Source: Siphonodentalium dalli (Eukaryota; Mollusca; Scaphopoda; Gadilida; Siphonodentaliidae). From it: DNA of 64,000 nucleotides. The position numbers and the translations under genes were made by a program. Positions 11,199 through 23,586 of the stretch are shown here, in pieces. Where the stretch lies: the NCBI GenBank assembly GCA_032622095.1, contig CP136066.1, positions 154,965,152-155,029,151 of the forward strand, in the 5' to 3' direction. Position 1 is the first letter of the stretch. Each line of letters opens with the position of its first letter. The notes below the pieces were generated by a model. The model did not search any database. It saw only the letters and a list, made by a program, of their open reading frames with translations, and was not told the origin of the DNA.

Positions 11199-12533
11199 AG
11201 GCTGCCAGAAACCCCTGTCTTGATGTTAGTATTCGTAAAAAGCCAAATTGCACTGAGATGCCTCTATTTTATGTAAAACACAGAGGGCCCTTTAGTTCAC
11301 TATAAAAGGCCGCGAATTGGTCGGGTAGTGTGAGGTATATGTCACTTTAAGTTCCAGATGATATGCGTATAGTTACATAATGTGACGTATGACATGGTGG
11401 GATTATCAGTGGGTAAGGTAAACTATATGTTAGCGTCACTTACCAGTGTAACATTCAGTGAATGGCCCAGTGCTTTGATTCCCGACACGAATCACTGCCT
11501 CACATGCACATAATTTCGAGATGAGATAGTAGATATAACAATCAACGATTGCTTACAAGTACAAGAGATACTATTCCGCTTTCAAAATATGAACTCCATA
11601 CTTGTGTGAAACACTATAATCCATAAGAATTGCAATCTGCGAAGAATAAAACACTTGTATAATGACACTACATAATCTCCTCTGTAATATCATCTCAACC
11701 TGCCGCAAACTGAAACTATATTCAGGTATGCCGGTATGACAATTTGCGCAACAAGTTATTAACGTTATGTTGGTTATTAATTCATTAGAAACTGTTGACA
11801 CCGAACCGGGCAGAGTGTCAATTGACATAATACCACTGGAATTCAAATTCGCCCATGCGATGTGAATTCCATTGAAAAAGAGCGCTGGGGTGTGAAGGTC
11901 TGAAAGGGACGAATAAGAAAAGTTCTCATCAAAAGTTGATTGTTGTTAAGTTAGGCGACACTGTGACATGCCGTGTTTACATCCGTATTATCCGAAATCT
12001 TACCACTGTATACGGTATGTCCCGCATGCTTCTTAACCAAACAGTTTTGCGGTGTCCAGATTACCATCCTTATTTCGACGGAACGCGACGATATGGGTTA
12101 TCGCTCTTTTATTGCATATATAGTACAGGAATGTGAGCAGATTTAATTTTCTTGATAAAAAAATATATGTAACCAATATTCATAGCAAACCCGAGCTGTC
12201 TCTCAAATTTATATTAAACGTTTCTTAACTCGATCATAAAAAAAAAACGAGCATGAATTTATCTGCGCCAAACTTAACTCTTAATATAACTGTAAACATG
12301 GCATTCTTCATTAAGAGCACGAACGTTGTGTCACCCAACGACCAGAGGAATAACAATCTAGTACGATCTTCAAAATAACTATACCACACCAACTATATGA
12401 TTCATGCATGAGCGTGCAAAAGAATGTTATATGTCTGAATGTATCGTTAGGGTACTGTTTGTGCTTTATGTATGTCTGTCTCACCTTGTTCTGTTTATTT
12501 CCTCAATAAAAATAGAAAAAAACAAACATATAG
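11199..12533. other. non-coding, no gene seen
   Basis: Short open frames only (for example minus 11571-11846 and plus 11936-12136) with no recognisable domain. Confidence 0.55.
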
Positions 12534-12631
12534 ACATTGAATGGCAGCAAGCCATATTTCCGACTAAATCCTGAAAAATTACCCATAATTCTGCTGTGGT
12601 TAAGGAGTCGATTATTCAGGGCATTACTGTA
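12534..12631. mobile_element. MITE family M1 copy 2, single right arm
   Basis: Matches the right half of the 1516-1732 palindrome, from 'attgaatggcagcaagccat' to the end ...GGCATTACTGTA, but the left half is missing. A deletion through the centre of the hairpin or a partial copy would explain it. Confidence 0.85.
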
Positions 12632-12967
12632 TAAGTCAGAATTTCCTAAGCCAATTTTCCGCTTACCAGGCGAAAGATAATTATTTCGCATTCAGTCTTA
12701 CATAGCACTGACAATACTTTTTAATCGGGATTAATTGCCCAATAATATATACAATCGTATAGTATAGAAAAACACAGATTAGGTGTGCGGTCCCGTTCTC
12801 ATATATAATAATGTATCCAGGGAGATGGCTGGCAATTAAAAGCAAGAGCATCGCTAGGGAGTGGCAAAATACGCCATTCAGTCATTTCGAATTTACACTA
12901 CCGCAAAATACAATAAAAATTTGAGCTGACAAAGAAATATCTGACATTCCCCTAATTCCAATGACAA
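12632..12967. other. non-coding, no gene seen
   Basis: AT-rich sequence without recognisable content. Confidence 0.6.
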
Positions 12968-13400
12968 AATGCGGTCAAATTCTAAGTCGAAAAAGGGCCG
13001 TAACTCATGTGAAAATAATTGTACAGGAACCATATTCGAACTTGGCCTGTATTTTAGCTGGGAAACACACATACCAGCTTTGGTTCAGATAACAAAAATC
13101 AAAACAAGAGTTATCGATCAAAAACCTAAATGTTAAGAAATCGGTCTCATTCTAAGTCGAAAAATTACCGTAACTCCAAGTAACTCATGTAAAAATAATT
13201 GGACTGGACCAATCGAACTTGGACTGTATCATTAGCTGGGTAATACACATACCAACATTGGTTCAGATCAAATTATCCCAACTGGCGACCGTAACTCATG
13301 TAAAAAATAATTGGAAGGAACCCATATTCGAACTTGGCCTGTATTTATAGCTGCGAAATAGACACAGATAAGATAATCCAAACTGGAGTTATCGGTCGGA
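12968..13400. repeat. degenerate interspersed repeat with about three internal units
   Basis: Three imperfect units repeat 'ccgtaactcatgt', 'aaaataattg', 'attcgaacttggcctgtat' and 'agctg...acacacatacca', at a spacing of roughly 130-180 bp. The block ends in 'agacggacggacg', as retroelement-derived mollusc repeats often do. A related block is at 46660-46960. Confidence 0.7.
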
Positions 13401-13681
13401 AACCAAAATGATAACAGACGGACGGACGAGACTGATTACATAACACGACCTTTTAAAAAAATGGCATATACAGCCAGAAAATATCATACACATTCTCACC
13501 ATCGGTTTTATCTGTTTTTCTGTCTGTGCAGTACACCAGAGTTGTAAATACTCTGCCATATAATTGTTCACAAAATTTGTAATCCAACCTTGTATCGGAA
13601 GACGGTCTCCTGTAAATTTCAGTATGAAAAATACTTGCAATCACAATCATCCGTGCCAATCCACAAACACATGGGTAAGTA
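13401..13681. other. non-coding, no gene seen
   Basis: Only short minus-strand open frames without a recognised domain. Confidence 0.55.
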
Positions 13682-14128
13682 ATATGTGACCCGCCATATC
13701 AAATCCAGTCGTAAGTCGGGATTTGTTTACCCTGTGCCAATGCATTATCTTATATATGCGAGTCGACCATAGGTCGCCTCGCATATCTAAGAGAATGCAT
13801 TGGCCTAACAATTTTTTACAATTTTAAATTTTTTTTCTTGAATTCTTTAACAATTTTATAATTTCACCCATACAGAGCCCCAGACAAACATGAGCAGACG
13901 ACACTCTTCTATATGCTTCTATATATGTGTGGGGCTCCCTGCAGGGTAATGAATGTTTTTTATTTTATGTCCTAAAAATTGTCAGAAACATTTATTTTAA
14001 AAAAATGATAAAAAATTGTTAGGCCAATGCATTCTTTTATATATGCGAGGCGACCTAAGAGAATGCATTAACACAGGGTAAACAAAATCCCGACTTACGA
14101 CTGGATTTGATATGGCGGGTCACATATA
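13682..14128. mobile_element. 447-bp foldback element with ~130-bp arms
   Basis: Begins ATATGTGACCCGCCATATCA and ends in its complement ...GGGTCACATAT. The arms stay paired through 'cagtcgtaagtcgggatttt', 'accctgt', 'aatgcatt' and 'aggccaatgc'. Inside each arm a smaller palindrome built on 'cttatatatgcgag' repeats. The core is very AT-rich and non-coding. The same inner palindrome appears alone near 2268-2425. Superfamily unknown. Confidence 0.88.
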
Positions 14129-14159
14129 ACAGGTCGAAATGATCACAAAATCTAAGAGA

Positions 14160-14930
14160 ATCTTCTTTACCATCTATCATCTGTTGAGCGATGGAAGCAT
14201 GGACACTCTTTGTAAGATATGATCATTGGCATTTTTGCCAGCATGACAAAAAGTCAAAACAATGTTTTAGTCTTCCTCTTTTAAAAGTCGATATCTGGTC
14301 ATCAAAACATTACATATGTGTGCCAATTTCCCCACTTATCTTCTGAGCTGATAATAAGCGCTTTTCATTGATCATCTATATTAATATAAGTTAGTAGCCC
14401 CCCACATTAAGTCATCGAAGGTCAAAGGCGCCTATCCCATGATATTTCCATGGTCAGATGACCCCTGCCTACCAACTTTCCAACATATCGTCTGAGCTGA
14501 CAAGGAACGCTCTTTATTCCTCATATATGATAATATAACGTTTAATTCATCTAAAGTCAAAGGCGCCAATACAACGATACCCCATGGGTCAATTTACCAC
14601 TGCGTACTACTTTCCAGCGACCATCCATGTTTGGTATATTATTAACTATTTAATTAAAATAGTTTACTATAGTCACTTTAAGTCGTGTGAGGTAAATGGC
14701 ACCTATCTCATGAGGTCGATTTACCCATGTGAATCAATTTTCAACGATCGGATTCCAATCATTTTGGGTATAATGAAGTATTTAGTTAAATTATTTATTA
14801 GCGCCCATTTAAGACAGTTGACGTCAACGCCACCTATCGCACTACACTCACGGGTAAATTAACCCATATGTATATATTTTCAGCTCAGAGGTCCAGCCGT
14901 TTGGTGGCACATAGCCCGACAGACAAACAC
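14160..14930. repeat. diverged tandem-like repeat
   Basis: Loose repetition of phrases: 'gtcaaaggcgcctat', 'aaatggcacctatc', 'caacgccacctatc', each followed by a variant of 'atgatttcccatgggtc' and 'aactttcc/cagcgacc', spaced roughly 115-130 bp. It ends in 'gacagacaaacac'. Likely a decayed retroelement tail. No gene. Confidence 0.55.
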
Positions 14931-15188
14931 AAGTTTTATTAGAATATTTCAAATTGGTTGTCTTCTGTCAAAACCGTGAATATCCGATTTCCGTAGAATG
15001 ACAGAAGACAAATTTCATTTTATAATGAAGAAAATAGTACTTTGACACGATAATTATCACGTGCGACAAAATCATGTCACTTTTTGAAAAGCGACAAAGT
15101 TTATAAGTTTTTCAACTACCGTTGAACTGTTATTGCAATAAAATATTATACTATTGGCCCCATCAATAATGAGCAGGCGTTAATAATT

Positions 15189-16165
15189 TTATGCTGAGCA
15201 GTCAATAGAATGACAAAGAAGGAAAGTTAACTAGTTTGATGGATTGTATTGTGTAAATGATATTAATTTCATTTCAAACATTTTAAACTAAATGTGGGCT
15301 GCAGGGTGTGCAGATGGATTCAAATGTGAAATCCAAGATGGATCCAGGCGCCCATGTTTTAAAAAACAAATTTCGGAGGAATTGGACAGCTTCCATCTAG
15401 ATGTCACACCAAAGAACCATATGCAGTTTAGATGAGGGATTAGGCATGCAGGATGTGCCAAATGAGTTTAGTCACGAACAGAGTAAAATCCAAGATGGCC
15501 ACTGGCGACGAGTTTTTTTTTTAACGAAATTTGGAAAATATCGTTGGCTCCCATCTAGAGGTAACCCTGAATATCAGTACGAAGTATAGCGACGATCGGA
15601 TGAGGAATGTGGCTTGTAGATTGTGCCGAAGGATTTAGTCATGTAAAGAGTAAAATCCAAGATGGCCGCTGGCAGCCACGTTTTAACGAAATTCGGAAAT
15701 CATTGCTGGCCCACATCTAGTGGTCACCCCGAAGATCCTTATGTTTTGTGACGATCGGATGAGGGATGTGGCCTGTAGGTTGTGTCGAAGGATCTAGTCA
15801 TGCAAAGTAAAATCCAAGATGGCTTGACAAAATCGATGGCTCCCATCTAGAGGTCACCCTGAAGATGCATATACAGTTATCGGACGAGCGATGTGGTATG
15901 TAGGGTGTGCCAAAGGATTTAGTAATGCAAAGAGTAAAATACAAGATGGCTGCCAGTGGCCATGTTTTTAATCGAATATTCAAATTCGACAGCTACTATC
16001 TAGAGGTGATCCTAATCATGCCTGTACATTTACACAACATTTCTTAGATATATGCGGGCTGTAGGGTGTGCCGACGGATTCAAATTTGAAATCCAAGATG
16101 GATGCTGGTGGCCATGTTTTTTTTTAACGAATTTCAGAAATAATCGAGGTCCGACAAATCTGCTC
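15189..16165 (+). repeat. ~155-bp tandem array, copy 1
   Basis: About six units. The landmark 'ccaagatggc' (or a one-base variant) falls at 15333, 15490, 15657, 15814, 15941 and 16093: spacings of 157, 167, 157, 127 and 152. Each unit carries 'gccatgtttt', 'aacgaaattcggaaat', 'ctcccatctagaggtcaccc', 'gatgagggatgtgg' and 'tgtagggtgtgcc'. The entry flank 'gacaaagaaggaaagt' is shared with a second array at 22023-22910 in the same orientation. Units diverge noticeably, so the array is old. Open frames within it are not genes. Confidence 0.9.
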
Positions 16166-17315
16166 GGATAGACAAACCCCCCCCCAACATTTCCAGATAA
16201 ACAAAGATGAATGACTATAGAACAGAAATTCCGAACAAAACGATTTAACGGAGACGCAAAACAGTATACCCCCTTTTTTGTTAAAATTAATTTAAAAATG
16301 GGTAAAAAAGATTGATTCTATGCAACGTCTGTCCCGATAAATAGATGCATGTGTACATATTGTGTTTTAGAATATTGATACCACGTTCATGCAACATAAA
16401 ACACAGGTATACATACCTGACAAAACATCCAAAAATATTATTATAAGAAAAACCTATATTCAAGTATGCTCATTAATCGTTACCGTTAACTGGCAGCGAA
16501 ATCATAACCGCTATCTCGTCATGAATATTATTTTGAATTATGAGCACTCGTTCAAAATTCGAAACCGGGTAACACAGTCTTTTGATATCAATATCTGACC
16601 TTCGATCTCGTTATTTGCTACACACAAACATACATACAAAGGGATCAAATCGACGTTTAGTTTAAACTTTAGTTAGATTTTATTTGTAAGAATTTGGTGT
16701 AAGCTATTTGACAACCTCATAAATACCTTGAGAAACGCATTTGTAAAAAAAATGTGAAACAAATAAAATCTAAACGGATTAACACTTTATAGTGAAATGT
16801 GTAAAACACAACTATATATATGCGGCAAATATTTGTAATCTGGTCTGTAACATGGTTCGGCAGATTTCCACAAATATAGAAGGCTCTGTGGTCAATTCAA
16901 TTCTCTATCAACAAATGAAGATATTACAGAGTGTGAGGTATAGTTACAAATTCAAATAGTACAGAGTTTAAATAAGGAGCTGTTCAGTGCGACATTGTAC
17001 ATGCGTGATTAGTGATTTTGAGTTTATATATGGTGTCACCATAGAGCGCAGCGAAAGGCATAAACTATTATATTGGCGTTGGGCTCATTCTTTATAAAGT
17101 TTTGGTACATGTGTAAAAACATTAATATTATGTGTGTATATTTTTGAAGGGGGTAACTTGTTTGTCAGAAAATGTAGCCTCAAGAGTTCCGGAATATATC
17201 GATGACCTTTTTTTTTATAAAGATTGAGATTCTTGGTAATTTATCGGTTGCGTCTATTAAATAGTGCTGATATCTTGTGAGCGTTTGGTCTCCGGTAATA
17301 TTATGATCAGATGCA
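16166..17315. other. non-coding, no gene seen
   Basis: Contains an 8-9 C run near 16180. Short inverted similarity between 'agattttatttgt' (16675) and 'acaaataaaatct' (16760) suggests a small hairpin. No recognisable coding sequence. Confidence 0.5.
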
Positions 17316-17617
17316 GACTTCAATAGAAGGCTATGCGGCATATATATACTTTAATAGAAGGCTCTGTGGTCAGATATATATACTTTGATAGAAGGATATG
17401 TGGTCAGATATATATACTTCAATAGAAGGCTATGTGGTCAAATATATACTTTAATAGAAGGCTCTGTGGTCAGATATATACTTTGATAGAAGGCTATGTG
17501 GTCAGATATATATACTTTAATAGAAGCCTCTGTGGTCAGATATATACTTTAATAGAAGGCTGTGGCCAGATATATACTTTAATAGAAGGCTGTGGTCAGA
17601 TATATACTTTAATAGGT
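17316..17617 (+). repeat. 32-bp minisatellite, 9-10 units
   Basis: Units read 'ctttaatagaaggctctg' + 'tggtcagatatata', with 'ttgat' and 'ttcaat' variants, starting near 17318, 17348, 17385, 17418, 17450, 17480, 17514, 17547, 17577 and 17607. Unit length varies from 30 to 37, partly through TA-repeat length. The open frame at 17432-17635 is a translation of the repeat, not a gene. Confidence 0.93.
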
Positions 17618-17679
17618 GACACTGGCTCAATTTAGAATATATATTGTTAATTTATTAATTACATGTTACAATTCGTATT

Positions 17680-18070
17680 TTCATGACATATCACTTCGTT
17701 GTCAGTATACGTTGGGGTCAATTTGGCCAAAATCTGGATGACGTTTGTTAACCTTATCGCGCTTTTGTCGCGAAATAAGACCATCAGTAAACAATCCAGG
17801 AGGCGTAACTCCTGAATAAAATCTGGCAACACTTGCTTTAGAACAAATCCAAGAGATTCATAAGTAAACGCCATGATCCAAATCTGATAAAAATTGGATT
17901 ACGTTCAATGTTGTTGAATTTGTCGTGCAAGATTGCGTCGCGAAATAAACACGGCACCAGGTGAACAACCCTGGCCTCACCAGGCCATTCATGAGTAAAA
18001 TGGAAGACATAAGCCAAATTTTGTCAAAATATCATTAAGTTTTCAGAGTTATCGCGCTTACATCACGAGA
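17680..18070. repeat. degenerate interspersed repeat, two to three units
   Basis: Repeats 'ccaaatctggataa/aaatctggatgacg' type phrases, 'gcgcttttgtcgcgaaataa' and its variant 'ttgcgtcgcgaaataaac', 'gtaaacaatccaggaggcgt', at a spacing of about 185 bp. Resembles other mollusc-type repeat tails in the window. Confidence 0.6.
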
Positions 18071-18195
18071 CAGAATGACATACGCCTATATTTCCATCAT
18101 TCGCACAACTCGATCAAAACATATAAAACCCGATCATCACTGACGGTTCAGTATCATCAATATCGTTATCTCCGAACCGAACTCTTTAATTTAGT

Positions 18196-18270
18196 CACTG
18201 TTACATCGGAAATCGTTCTATCGCCGGTATTGTGATGGTTCTTGACTGATTTGTTACTGTTCCTTATGAT
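18196..18270 (+). repeat. inverted repeat pair P1, left arm
   Basis: About 75 bp that reappear inverted at 21007-21078. Shared phrases: 'actgttacatcgga', 'tcgttctatcgccggt', 'tgtgatggttc' and 'gttccttatgat'. The pair encloses 2.7 kb and overlaps, rather than nests with, pair P2. Confidence 0.85.
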
Positions 18271-19975
18271 TAAAAATAATAATTTTCGGGACAAAATCAC
18301 ACATAATTATAGATATCTTGAATGTATTATACTTCCCCGAATGAACAGAGGCTGCAGAAGTGTCGTATTATCGAAACGTGAACTCTAGATCACAATTAAC
18401 TCGGAATTAGCGAGTTAACGCGTAAATAACAACATGTTATCACTGAAAATCAAGCCACGTAAACGCAATTCGTTTGTTTTCGGTGACGTATAAAATGCAT
18501 TCTGAAAACGAACACTGAGTGTAAAATATACACGTGTTATTCATCTGTAAAATAGCTGAGAAAATATCCGGATAGAGGTTGATAATTTGGAACAGTAGCC
18601 TCGTAATCAACACGTGTTCTATCTCAAGCCAATCATGGCTGTGACCGTTCTATATATAAGATTTATTCGAACGATTTCTGCACTTTGTGCCGAATATTGT
18701 CTTGTGTATCTGACATTTTAAACCAGATAATGACTGTAGCTTATGCCATTTACATAATACAACAGGTATATTAAGAAATAATATAATAAATACCTAATAA
18801 TAATAGTAAGTGACATTAATTGGCAGAAACAAAATATTGAACGTCCCGAGGGGTATAATATCATAATCATGCCTGCCTATATAAATACCAATGGTAATAC
18901 AAATCTACTCTCAGGAGATTATGAGATGTTATATTCATTTAATTAATACAGGGCCATTATTGAAATATCCAGGTGGGACAATGTTTCGATGCCAGCACCA
19001 ACATATTTCTTCCTCGAAAGTCCCGCCTAAGGGATATTTACGCATGTTCGTCACCCAGACATGAACATATCTTATGAAATCACGTTCGACTGAATCATTG
19101 ATATGTTATGGCGTGGCCGGGGATATGCGTGGTGGGGAGGGGTGGGGCTTGGACAGGGAGCGGTGCTTAATTGGTGTATTCCCCAAACTTTGGTCAAGTT
19201 TTTCAACAGTTACAAATTTCATACCTTACACTAGATTGGTTGGAAATTTCACAACAACAATATGTTGAAATTGTTCCCTTAGTTTGATTTTACAACAATG
19301 ACTGAGGAAAGTCCCTCCTTATGTACATACACACATTGTGATACTAATGTGTTCGTTTAAAGTGTAATTGTCCGCCGTGCTCATTTAAAATAATAACAAT
19401 AACCAATTCCTATCTAATCATCGGGCCGACTTTTCTCAGGTCGTCTTCGTATTTGGGTCTTCATATGGGATCGACATCACATGGGACCGTCTTCACTTGT
19501 ACTCTTTTAACCAATAGTCACATGATTTTGTAAAACTTCCATTGGCTGATTGAGATACTTTTAAAGGAATATCCCTGAGGATGCGTGACTACTCATGTCA
19601 AAGTCCAGTTGCCCCGGGGTGATCTTGCATCTTCGGGTCGACTGCTATAGTAAGTCAAAGGCGGGTGACCAAATAATTTTTGCTTTCACTTCATCCAATA
19701 TTTATTTTATTTAATATTACCAAAGATAGCCTTTACTAGTATAAAACAATTATTCCCTCTTACAGGCGAGTGGATACAATTAATTGCACGATTGGTTGTA
19801 ATCAGGTATCTCTTAAAGTTATATGAAACACTCCGGTTGGGTGATCAAATATAAATGGAGAATAATCTTGTTCAAAGTAGTAATTTTTGCAAATATTATA
19901 TCCAAATTGACAACACACACCGTCATTCTCATATTGTAATTAAATGCAGTGACTCTCGATGGCGAAATCGTTTTC
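18271..19975. other. non-coding, no gene seen
   Basis: Open frames are short and unrecognised (for example plus 19074-19268, GC-richer than its surroundings). No clear repeat. Confidence 0.5.
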
Positions 19976-20170
19976 GTTAGTTTATTGCCGATAGATGTGT
20001 CCCGAATCGAGTAATAAATATTTATATTCGAGCGTAGTTCCGACGATGTTTTCTATGGTGTGGTACGGTCGATTTGCTTCATATTTTCGGCGATGTTAGT
20101 AGAATGGTACATTCCCCCAGTTGGCACAGTGCCTGGATACTAACTTATCAGTTTCACGCACCCGAACAAG
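19976..20170 (+). repeat. inverted repeat pair P2, left arm
   Basis: About 195 bp that recur inverted at 21690-21990. Shared phrases: 'gttagtttat', 'gagcgtagtt', 'gatgttttctatgg', 'cggcgatgttagtagaatg', 'agttggcacag' and 'aacttatcagtt'. Together the arms bound a 2.0-kb segment without recognisable coding content. Confidence 0.87.
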
Positions 20171-21006
20171 TACATAATATGTCTTTAACAGGAATCTGAG
20201 TGGCATGGCTTCACTGTCTAGAGGCTTAGAAGTTAGAACAAACCCTGAGTTATTGCCGGTCAAATTATCCCGAACAGCAGAACAAGTGCGATAAAGAAAT
20301 AACGAATTCTAGCACATAACCTATATAATCAGCATCCAGCAAGCGGATGCCCAACATAAACTTCATAAATTGCGTCATCAGAACAATGTATGGATGTCAA
20401 CGAACTTCTAACGTCTTATTTTTTGGCTTTTTGCTGATTAAAATGCGTCTACGAAAATAGACAACATAATATACAAGACAGATAACTCTATATATCCCGT
20501 CTATGCTCACGCTTTCCGAAGTCCAGCGCTATGAAATTACACTATAGTTAACCGGCTATTGATTCATGTGAATGTTGGGCCTGCAAACTAGCTGGCGACT
20601 TGGTGAATTTTGATAGGCGTAACACAGGTTATTGAATAAGCATAGGAAGGCAGTGTAATTCATAGAAATTGATGACAATTGTGCAAATTTCAACTTAATG
20701 CATATTTTGTTGTGTTTATCCTTGATTAATTTCACGACATGGTCAGTTTGAACCATTATCTTGCCAAATATCAGCCTTAGTATTACCCGTATAAAACCGA
20801 TTGAATGGGGAGATAACCGACTCCATCAGGAGAGAACCCAAACAAATATATTTCCGTCGTTATGACACATAATGGAATGTTCGTTATTATTACGCTCGTT
20901 TGGGCCACCGATTGTGAGGGGAATGGAAATATTAATCGAATTATCAGCTAGATGGCTCCAAAATTGTGTTTTAACTGTCAAAAAGTCGCGAAAATGTATA
21001 ATTTCG
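20171..21006. other. non-coding core of pair P2
   Basis: No recognisable gene. Open frames on both strands (20556-20756, 20826-21075) have no domain I can name. Confidence 0.5.
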
Positions 21007-21078
21007 ATCATAAGGAACCGTTACAAATCAGTCAGGAACCATCACAAACCGGCGATAGAACGACTTCCGATGTAACAG
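21007..21078 (-). repeat. inverted repeat pair P1, right arm
   Basis: Inverted copy of 18196-18270, lying inside the segment bounded by pair P2. Confidence 0.85.
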
Positions 21079-21689
21079 TTCCTACACAGTGAACTTAGTT
21101 AGCCCTTTCTAAACTAAATGGTTTCTCCCATTCAGTTATAAAAGACTTAAAAGTATAATTGGAATGGTCTATTATTCATTTGGAAAGGTTTTCAGGAAAA
21201 ATAAACAGACGACAAATGAGAGAAAATAAACCGAATTCCGATTCATATGTGTGAAATGTTCAGATAATAAGTCCAACAAACTCACCAATGCGTATTTAGT
21301 ATAGAAATTGTTAAATTACTGTGCAAATTATGCTCGCATTTCTTATCAAGGTCCTGTTCCACGGATCCAAATAAGTGGATAAATCAGTGGGTCGTATTTT
21401 CAGAAGCATACGGTACTTTTTGTCTGGCCATATTTTTGGGAACCACCCACCGTTTTTCCGTTTTTTCCCCAACCATATTGTTCTGTTCACCAACCCTGGC
21501 AGCATGAAAACATAATGTGAAAAATAGCCACCATGAATGTATTTGATTGCATCCTATAATTATATCTGGTCTATAATAGTAGAAGTACAAGAGTTTTCTT
21601 CAGAGCATTTTATCGCCAAAATTTAAAGTGTTAAATGTGCAAGTTGTGAACGAATTGATCTCCCTTAATTTTAAAGACATATTATGGAC
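21079..21689. other. non-coding, no gene seen
   Basis: Short unrecognised open frames on the minus strand only. Confidence 0.5.
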
Positions 21690-21990
21690 TCGTTCGAGTG
21701 CGTGGAACTGATAAGTTGGTATTCAGGCGCTGTGCCAACTGGAGGAATGTAACATTCTACTAACATCGCCGAAAATCTCGAGAAAATCGACAAACCACTC
21801 CATAGAAAACATCATCTGAACCACAGGCTCCTGGATGAAGTACTAAAATACTAATATAAGCTATACCAGTCACAGGTTTAGTCTATATTGATATTTTAGT
21901 ATTTTCCCACAGGAGCCTTTGGTCTGAACTACGCTCAATTGTAAATATTTACCTCTCGATTTGGGACGCAACTATCGTCGATAAACTAAC
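21690..21990 (-). repeat. inverted repeat pair P2, right arm (interrupted)
   Basis: Inverted copy of 19976-20170, longer by a 101-bp insertion at 21822-21922 that the left arm lacks. The left arm therefore shows the pre-insertion state. Confidence 0.87.
21822..21922. mobile_element. 101-bp foldback insertion with target duplication
   Basis: Starts CACAGGCTCCTGGATG and ends CCCACAGGAGCCTTTGG, with ~40-bp arms that pair through 'agtactaaaata' and 'tattttagtatttt'. It is flanked by TCTGAAC on both sides (21815-21821 and 21923-21929); allowing one mismatch the duplication is 8 bp. The left arm of P2 has only one copy of that site. The ends and duplication length are compatible with hAT, but that is not certain. 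Confidence 0.85.
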
Positions 21991-22022
21991 AACACTGTAG
22001 CTCAACTTGGAAAGGAGTTCAT

Positions 22023-22910
22023 GTTTTGCAGAGCAATGGATAGTATGATAAAGAAGGAAAGTAAACTAGGGGTCACCCCGAAAATCTATATGAAGTTTTG
22101 TGATGATCGGACGACAGATGTGATCTGTAGTGTGCGCCAAAGGATTTAGTCAAACGACGAGTAAATTCCAAGATGGACGTTGGCGGCCATATTTTTAACG
22201 AATTTCTGTCAAAATAGGAGGCTCCAATCTTGGGGTCACCCCGACGAACCATGTGTAGTTTGGAGATAATGGGTGAGGGATGTGGTCAGTAGGGTGCGCC
22301 AAATGATTTAGTCATACAAATAATACATTCCAAGATGGCCGCTGTCGGCCATGTTTTTTCAAAAAATTTCGGTCAAAATAGAAGTCTCCCATCTAAATGT
22401 CACACCGAAAATCCATATGAAGTTTGGAGATCATCATATGAATTATGTGATATGTAGGGTGTGCCAAAGGATTTAGTCATGCAAAGAGTAAAATACAAGA
22501 TGGCTGCCGGCACCTAGTTTTTCTTTGAAAATTGTTCAAATTTGATAGCTCCCATCTACAGGTGATTCTAAACATGCCTGTAAATTTTCAAATAAATTCT
22601 CCAATAAATGCGGGCTCCGGGGTTGCCGATGGATTCAAATTTGCAATCCAAGATGGCTGCTGGCGGTCATGTTTTTAAAAACAGATTTCTGTCAAAATAG
22701 GAGGCTCCCATCTGGAGGTCACCCAGAATATGAGAGATGTGGCCTGTAGGGTGTGCCGAAAGATTCAGTCATACACAGAGTAAATTCCAAATGGCCAGTG
22801 GCCGCCATGTTTTTAAAAAAATCGGTTAAAATAGGATGCTCCCATCTAGAGGGCACCCCGAAGTCCATATGATGTTAGGTGATGAGGGATGTGACCAGCA
22901 GCCATGTTTT
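22023..22910 (+). repeat. ~155-bp tandem array, copy 2
   Basis: Same unit as 15189-16165 and the same orientation. The landmark 'ccaagatgg' (or variant) falls at 22168, 22330, 22494, 22648 and 22787. It is entered by 'gataaagaaggaaagtaaac', the same flank as copy 1. Open frames are not genes. Confidence 0.9.
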
Positions 22911-23586
22911 GTCATGAGATATGGTTTACTGTTTTGGTATTTGTTGATTGTTTTTATTTACTATAGTGTCCGCCCCAATTCCAGATATAACACCTATACA
23001 AGCTGAATTTGGGGCGTGATACAGATTCCCGGTATCAAATCTACCCTTGATTACTCCCTACATGCATGTTATTTGTTTTTGTCAGCTTTTGTAGTGGACA
23101 ACCAAAAACATGAGGGTCTGTCAAAGTTGGGTGTATTGAGAAAGAAGGCGACACCAAGTAAAATGCCTCAAGTGTATAATGAGAAGTGCAGAAAAGGGAA
23201 AATGGTAAAAGCCTGATAATTTATATCTATTTATTATAATAAATATATTTGATCAGAAATCATTGTGCAATGTTTTCAATCCCATCTAATGCTAATAACG
23301 GATATCCAGAAAATTATTTCTTTCTCAGTTACTGCTACCAAGATTAGCACTGTCAATGTACACAAAGAATATGGAATTAATGTCCAACTTAGTAAAGCAT
23401 CTGGTTTGCAACATGCACTTATGTTGTACACTTATAATAAATTTACAACCCCATTTAAACATATACACTTATACTACACTTTCCGCCATTCACTTATACA
23501 ATTTACCGTACAATTATACCATATTTGACAACATACAATTATATGACACTTACAACCTCATTTGCATAGTTGGAACTAAACATACA
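22911..23586. other. non-coding, weak short repeat
   Basis: Around 23400-23560 the phrases 'acttataa', 'acacttata', 'acaattata' recur loosely ('tacacttatactacactt', 'caattataccata'). The same style of sequence lies at 27605-27715, outside the other end of the 4-kb unit. No gene. Confidence 0.45.

Noticed and set aside
15189-17617. Repeat-spacer look of the tandem arrays (CRISPR-like)
   Set aside because: Units repeat over their whole length without unique spacers, the setting is an animal genome, and no cas-like genes exist.
17432-17635. Open frame of repeated 'GQIYTLIEG' peptides
   Set aside because: Direct translation of the 32-bp minisatellite; unit length varies and is not a multiple of three throughout.
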